From Hoeflea sp038900095 (GTDB lineage Bacteria > Pseudomonadota > Alphaproteobacteria > Rhizobiales > Rhizobiaceae), in assembly GCF_038900095.1 (NCBI RefSeq), contig NZ_JBBMQQ010000001.1:868001-932000 (forward strand): a stretch of DNA of 64,000 bases, in the 5' to 3' direction. Positions 60,946-64,000 of this stretch are shown piece by piece. The notes under the pieces were generated by a model. The model was not told where the DNA came from. It saw only the letters and a program-made list of their open reading frames with translations, and did not search any database. The position numbers were made by a program, and so were the translations under genes. How positions within the stretch are numbered: position 1 is the stretch's first letter; each line of letters opens with the position of its first letter.

Positions 60946-61346
60946 CGACTCACTCCCTGTTCGGTCACGAGCATGATCTTCTCGGCACCAAGGCTGCGCA
61001 ATTGCCGGCCGATGTCGATGAGTTTGACGGCGGGTAGCTCGCGGTCCGGAACCAGCCTGATTGCCTTGAGATCATCCGGAGCGGATTCCTGCTTGATGGT
61101 GACATAGTGGGCCGGGGTGACGAGTGCGCCACGGTATTTCATCAAGCCGTCCGGCATGATCACCAGTGCATCCGGCGGCTCCCGGTTTTCGAGCTCCGCG
61201 GTGGAGACAAGCCTGACATCGCCGTCGAGCGGCGGGGCAATCTGGGCGGCCACGATGAAAAAGATCAGCATCAGGAAGACGATGTTGATCAGGGCGATTG
61301 TCGGTTCGGGCTTTGCCCGCCCGGATGGTCTTGGTGCCAGTCGCAT
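60942..61346 (-). CDS. exbD: ExbD-like biopolymer transport protein 2, lacking the membrane aspartate
   Basis: A 134-residue ExbD/TolR-type protein with one N-terminal helix (ALINIVFLMLIFFIVAAQIA) and a periplasmic domain. The ExbD membrane helix normally has an essential Asp (in ID-x-x-L); here that place is Asn21 (LINIVFLML). The neighbour ExbD1 keeps the Asp. The pair could form a mixed dimer inside the ExbB ring with one proton-carrying Asp. Nine bases after exbD1 and overlapping tonB by four. Confidence 0.88.
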   Translation of the reverse strand: MRLAPRPSGRAKPEPTIALINIVFLMLIFFIVAAQIAPPLDGDVRLVSTAELENREPPDALVIMPDGLMKYRGALVTPAHYVTIKQESAPDDLKAIRLVPDRELPAVKLIDIGRQLRSLGAEKIMLVTEQGVSR

Positions 61347-61354
61347 CAGTGATC

Positions 61355-61741
61355 CTACCGCACAATCTGCAAGCTGATGCCGGTGGAGCGCCTGAGAACC
61401 AGCAAGGTATCGACAAGTTGCTGCGAGCTGGCGGTCTCGTCGACAGACAATATGACTGCGTTGACATTGGCCGAGGTCCTGAGCCGCTCGATTTCGGCCT
61501 GGAGTGCCTGGTTGGTCAATTCCGACCCGTTGAGCAGCAACCGGTCTGCCGACAGTTTCAGGAACGCCGGTACGCTTGCTTGGCGTGCCGGGTTGCCGCC
61601 GCCCGAAGCGCCGAGCTCGACGTCGGCAAAACGGGAGAAGGTTGAACTGAGCATGAAGAACAACAACAGCAAAAAGATGATGTCGATGAGCGACGTCATC
61701 GAGATCTGCCGCCTTCTGTATCCGGAAGCTTCAAGCCGCAT
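61355..61741 (-). CDS. exbD: ExbD-like biopolymer transport protein 1
   Basis: A 128-residue ExbD-type protein: membrane helix SMTSLIDIIFLLLLFFMLSS with the conserved Asp20, then the periplasmic domain (LKLSADRLLLNGSELTNQAL and SVDETASSQQLVDTLLVLRR). The Asp is the proton-pathway residue of the ExbBD motor. It overlaps exbB by 11 bases, so translation is coupled. Distinct from the second ExbD immediately downstream. Confidence 0.9.
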   Translation of the reverse strand: MRLEASGYRRRQISMTSLIDIIFLLLLFFMLSSTFSRFADVELGASGGGNPARQASVPAFLKLSADRLLLNGSELTNQALQAEIERLRTSANVNAVILSVDETASSQQLVDTLLVLRRSTGISLQIVR

Positions 61742-62372
61742 CGGCGGGAACAGGCCAACTGCCTGCCATTGAAACGGGCGCGCGCGGATCGTCGAAAGAC
61801 TGATGCGCCACCGGATTGAGGATGCGGGTCACGGCCATTTCGATGGCCAGTTGATGGCGCTCGACCCGGCTTTCGAAATAGGTCAGCGCAATGCTGGTCG
61901 GCATGGCGACGGCCAGTCCGACGGCGGTGGTCAGAAGCGCCACCCAGATTCCCCCGGCCAGAATCGATGGGTCAACGCTGTTGCCGGATTGCTGCAGTGC
62001 CTGGAAGGCGGTGATCATTCCCAGCACGGTGCCGAACAGGCCTATCAGCGGGGCGATCTGGGCGATGGTGTCGAGAACCCTGAACCCGCGCTGCAGCGTC
62101 TTGATCTGCGCATTGGCGTTGACCGCCACCACATCCTCGATGTCGGCACGGGAAAGGTTATGCTCGGCGGACTGGCGCTTGAGGCGAACCGCCAGCATCT
62201 CGATGCTGTGGACACCCTTTCTTGTGCCCAGCCTGAGCGATCCGAATTGCCAGAACTTGAACAAGGTCATGGCAACGGCAATTACCGACAGCAGGAGCAG
62301 CAGGACCACCACCGGACCGCCGATTTCGATGAGCTGATAAATCCGGGCGAGGGGGTTTTCGAAAAAACTCAT
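61731..62372 (-). CDS. exbB: ExbB-like MotA/TolQ/ExbB proton channel protein
   Basis: A 213-residue inner-membrane protein: TM1 (GGPVVVLLLLLSVIAVAMTL), a cytoplasmic loop, then the two-helix channel region (VLDTIAQIAPLIGLFGTVLG, MITAFQALQQSG, LAGGIWVALLTTAVGLAVAM). These match ExbB/TolQ. ATG 62372 has GGAG eight bases upstream and overlaps the preceding stop by four bases; the longer frame from 62423 adds unconserved residues. Forms the pentameric ring around the ExbD dimer. Confidence 0.92.
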   Translation of the reverse strand: MSFFENPLARIYQLIEIGGPVVVLLLLLSVIAVAMTLFKFWQFGSLRLGTRKGVHSIEMLAVRLKRQSAEHNLSRADIEDVVAVNANAQIKTLQRGFRVLDTIAQIAPLIGLFGTVLGMITAFQALQQSGNSVDPSILAGGIWVALLTTAVGLAVAMPTSIALTYFESRVERHQLAIEMAVTRILNPVAHQSFDDPRAPVSMAGSWPVPADAA

Positions 62373-62824
62373 CCGACAATCTCCGTCTTGGAGGAACTCT
62401 TGAGTCCAAGGAGATCCATGCATTCAGATCCCTTGAGTGACGGCCCTTTGCAGGACGCAGCACCGTTGACGAGAACACGGCCGATATCGGCGCAGCTGAT
62501 ATCGGGCAGGTCAAACTGGCGGACCCGCGTCTTGCCCCGGGGCAGGGACTGGAAGTCGAACAGCGCAAAACGATCGACCGTACCGCCGGTGTTGAACAAC
62601 ACGGTTTCCAGCGACATCTCGTCGATTGCTGCACCGGTTGCGTTGGTCGCCACGAACACAAGGCGGCAGGCCTGACCGACCTGTTCCAGCGCGTTGAGGT
62701 CGAGCGACAGCGCCGGCTGATCTTGCGCGATCCGGCCTTGCTCCTGGGCCCGCCCGGGTGTGGCAGCAACCGCAAGCCCCAGAGCGAGCGAGAGAATTGC
62801 AAGTTTAGGGCTTACGATTGCCAT
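62369..62824 (-). CDS. Periplasmic protein of unknown function in TonB operon
   Basis: A 151-residue exported protein: signal SPKLAILSLALGLAVAATPG with cleavage near GRAQ. The mature chain holds four cysteines (in GQACRLVF, ISCADIGR, AASCKGPS and SECMDLL), likely as two disulfides, and a beta-strand-rich middle (LETVLFNTGGTVDRFALFDF). I recall similar proteins in alphaproteobacterial TonB/Exb loci but know no function. It lies 18 bases after the receptor and overlaps exbB by four. A role as receptor partner or heme chaperone is a guess. Confidence 0.78.
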   Translation of the reverse strand: MAIVSPKLAILSLALGLAVAATPGRAQEQGRIAQDQPALSLDLNALEQVGQACRLVFVATNATGAAIDEMSLETVLFNTGGTVDRFALFDFQSLPRGKTRVRQFDLPDISCADIGRVLVNGAASCKGPSLKGSECMDLLGLKSSSKTEIVG

Positions 62825-62842
62825 TTTCAGTCTCCCAGGTTG

Positions 62843-64000
62843 TTACCAGCCGAACTGCTTGGCGAGGCTGACCTTGAAAGTCCGGCCCTTGCCGTTGTCG
62901 TTGGAGAGGAAATCCCGGTACTTGGTGTCGAAGACGTTCTCGACCCGGAACGATGCTTCCCATCCGTTGAACTGGCTTTCCTGGTCCGGCCGCCAGTTGA
63001 TGTAGACATCATGGGTGTTGAAGGATGCGCGTTTGAGCGTCTCAGCCGCCAAGTCCGTTGTTGCCGAGGTGGGAACGGGGACGCGGGTTTCGGCGAACAC
63101 GAAGCGGCCTTCCCAGCCAAAGCTCAGCCCACGATCGGGCAGGCGGTAACCGGCGCCGATGTTGATCTCAGCCGGTGCGACCTCCGTCAACGCCGTCTTG
63201 TTGGTGAGATCAGTCCCGACCGTCAGGCCAAGACCGGCGTCGGCGAAGAAGTTGTTGCTCTCATAGCCTGCTTCAAATTCGACGCCGTAGATTTCCGCAC
63301 GGCCGATATTGACGTATTGCGGATACATGTTGCGCTGACGGACGATGAGATCGTCGATCTTGTTGTAGAAACCGGTGGTCTTGAAGTCGAAATTGTCGCC
63401 GGCCTGGATCAGGTCGGACGTCGAAACGACAAAGCCGATTTCATAGTTGTTGGATTTTTCCTTCCTCAGGTCGAGGCTGTAATTGGGCGTGACGCCAGCG
63501 CCGTAGTCGTTGGAATAGATCTCGTCGATCGAGGGAAACCGCTCGGTGTGGGCATAGGAGCCGAAGACCGAGAAGTTGTCGGTGAACTTGTAGAGAGCGG
63601 CGATTTTCGGAGAGAATGCCGTATCGGTCTTGTCATCGGGAACCGCGGCACCCGCAAGTGTGCCAACTGAATCGCTGCCACTGAGCCGCTGATAATCGAA
63701 CCGGACGCCGGGTATCAGCGTCAACTTGTCGTTCCAGATAAACTCGTTCTGGACGAAGATCCCGGTCTGGAAATCTGTGCCTTCGGGGTGATGGCCGAGT
63801 GGGGTGGCCGTGCCGGTTGTCCGGTTCTGGCGGATGACCTGGCCGCCGACGGTGAGATAGTTCTCATAGGAGTCACCGGTCCACTCGAAGGTGTTCTGTC
63901 CGAGGAACTGGTAGCTTTCGTAGCCGTAGGTCGAATCCTGGCCGATGGAATTGCCACCAAGCGACGCATTTGTCTGCTCGTTGGTGATGTTGTTGTAGGA
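62843..64000 (-). CDS. TonB-dependent outer-membrane receptor, C-terminal part (partial)
   Basis: The C-terminal 385 codons of a TonB-dependent beta-barrel receptor; the frame is open to the window edge and the plug domain and signal lie outside. Barrel features: NEFIWNDKLTLIPGVRFDY, FSVFGSYAHTERFPSIDEIY, TPNYSLDLRKEKSNNYEIGF, and the C-terminal strand RTFKVSLAKQFGW ending in aromatic W. It fits the heme/hemoglobin receptor group (HmuR-like), though the FRAP and NPNL boxes are altered (ERFPS, TPNYSL). Operon context with an IsdG-type oxygenase strengthens heme as the ligand. Ends 18 bases before the periplasmic-protein gene. Confidence 0.9.
   Translation of the reverse strand, partial: SYNNITNEQTNASLGGNSIGQDSTYGYESYQFLGQNTFEWTGDSYENYLTVGGQVIRQNRTTGTATPLGHHPEGTDFQTGIFVQNEFIWNDKLTLIPGVRFDYQRLSGSDSVGTLAGAAVPDDKTDTAFSPKIAALYKFTDNFSVFGSYAHTERFPSIDEIYSNDYGAGVTPNYSLDLRKEKSNNYEIGFVVSTSDLIQAGDNFDFKTTGFYNKIDDLIVRQRNMYPQYVNIGRAEIYGVEFEAGYESNNFFADAGLGLTVGTDLTNKTALTEVAPAEINIGAGYRLPDRGLSFGWEGRFVFAETRVPVPTSATTDLAAETLKRASFNTHDVYINWRPDQESQFNGWEASFRVENVFDTKYRDFLSNDNGKGRTFKVSLAKQFGW

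Overview
The window reads as a chromosomal segment of a GC-rich alphaproteobacterium, most likely of the order Hyphomicrobiales. I suspect a Hoeflea- or Phyllobacteriaceae-like marine or soil genus, but genus is a guess. Supporting signs are a GAAC-N7-GAAC LexA box of alphaproteobacterial type between divergent uvrA and ssb, an alphaproteobacterial-style GyrA, a Tgt of the type I associate with Rhizobiales, and a heme-uptake locus with two ExbD genes and an IsdG-like oxygenase. I see no rRNA, tRNA, CRISPR array, insertion sequence, integrase or prophage. Coding density and codon use look even throughout, so this appears to be stable backbone rather than an island.

Layout. 1-6560: the end of the NAD(P)H-hydrate repair enzyme, a Na/phosphate symporter-PhoU protein, an AraC regulator divergent from a fosmidomycin-resistance-like MFS pump, and a DUF2254 membrane protein. 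6634-15464: an SDR, a DUF72 protein, Hsp20, the divergent SOS pair uvrA/ssb, cupin and VOC proteins, a DUF1905 protein and a MarC protein. 15663-29497: housekeeping genes gyrA, coaD, two cyclophilins, queA-tgt and a GreA-like factor, mixed with VOC proteins, a WYL regulator, a transglutaminase-like protein, lipoproteins and several very small proteins.

29668-41161 is an acyl-CoA catabolic block. A TetR gene and a 20-bp palindrome sit between a leftward ACAD11-like dehydrogenase with two quinone-oxidoreductase-like proteins and a rightward SDR, APH-type kinase and second SDR. Kinase and dehydrogenase together look like a split ACAD11, suggesting 4-hydroxyacyl-CoA degradation. It is followed by the distal valine pathway: mmsA, an isobutyryl-CoA dehydrogenase, a 3-hydroxyisobutyryl-CoA hydrolase and mmsB.

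41235-50568: a chemoreceptor divergent from a homogentisate operon (hmgA, fumarylacetoacetase, an atypical metallo-beta-lactamase-fold protein, an FAD monooxygenase with a small DUF2783 partner, a VOC protein and maiA). The monooxygenase pair may feed homogentisate into the ring-cleavage enzymes. 50606-58698: nine genes around an NMT1/THI5-like ABC importer, with a cytosine-deaminase-like amidohydrolase, an FAD oxidase, two NAD(P)H oxidoreductases, a RidA-like protein and a creatininase-family hydrolase. Together they look like an uncharacterised uptake and degradation system for a small nitrogen compound. 58717-64000: a PilZ protein, then a leftward heme-iron operon (TonB-dependent receptor cut by the window end, periplasmic protein, exbB, two exbD, tonB, a small ORF and an IsdG-type heme oxygenase).

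All function calls come from reading motifs and family resemblance by eye; no database search was run.
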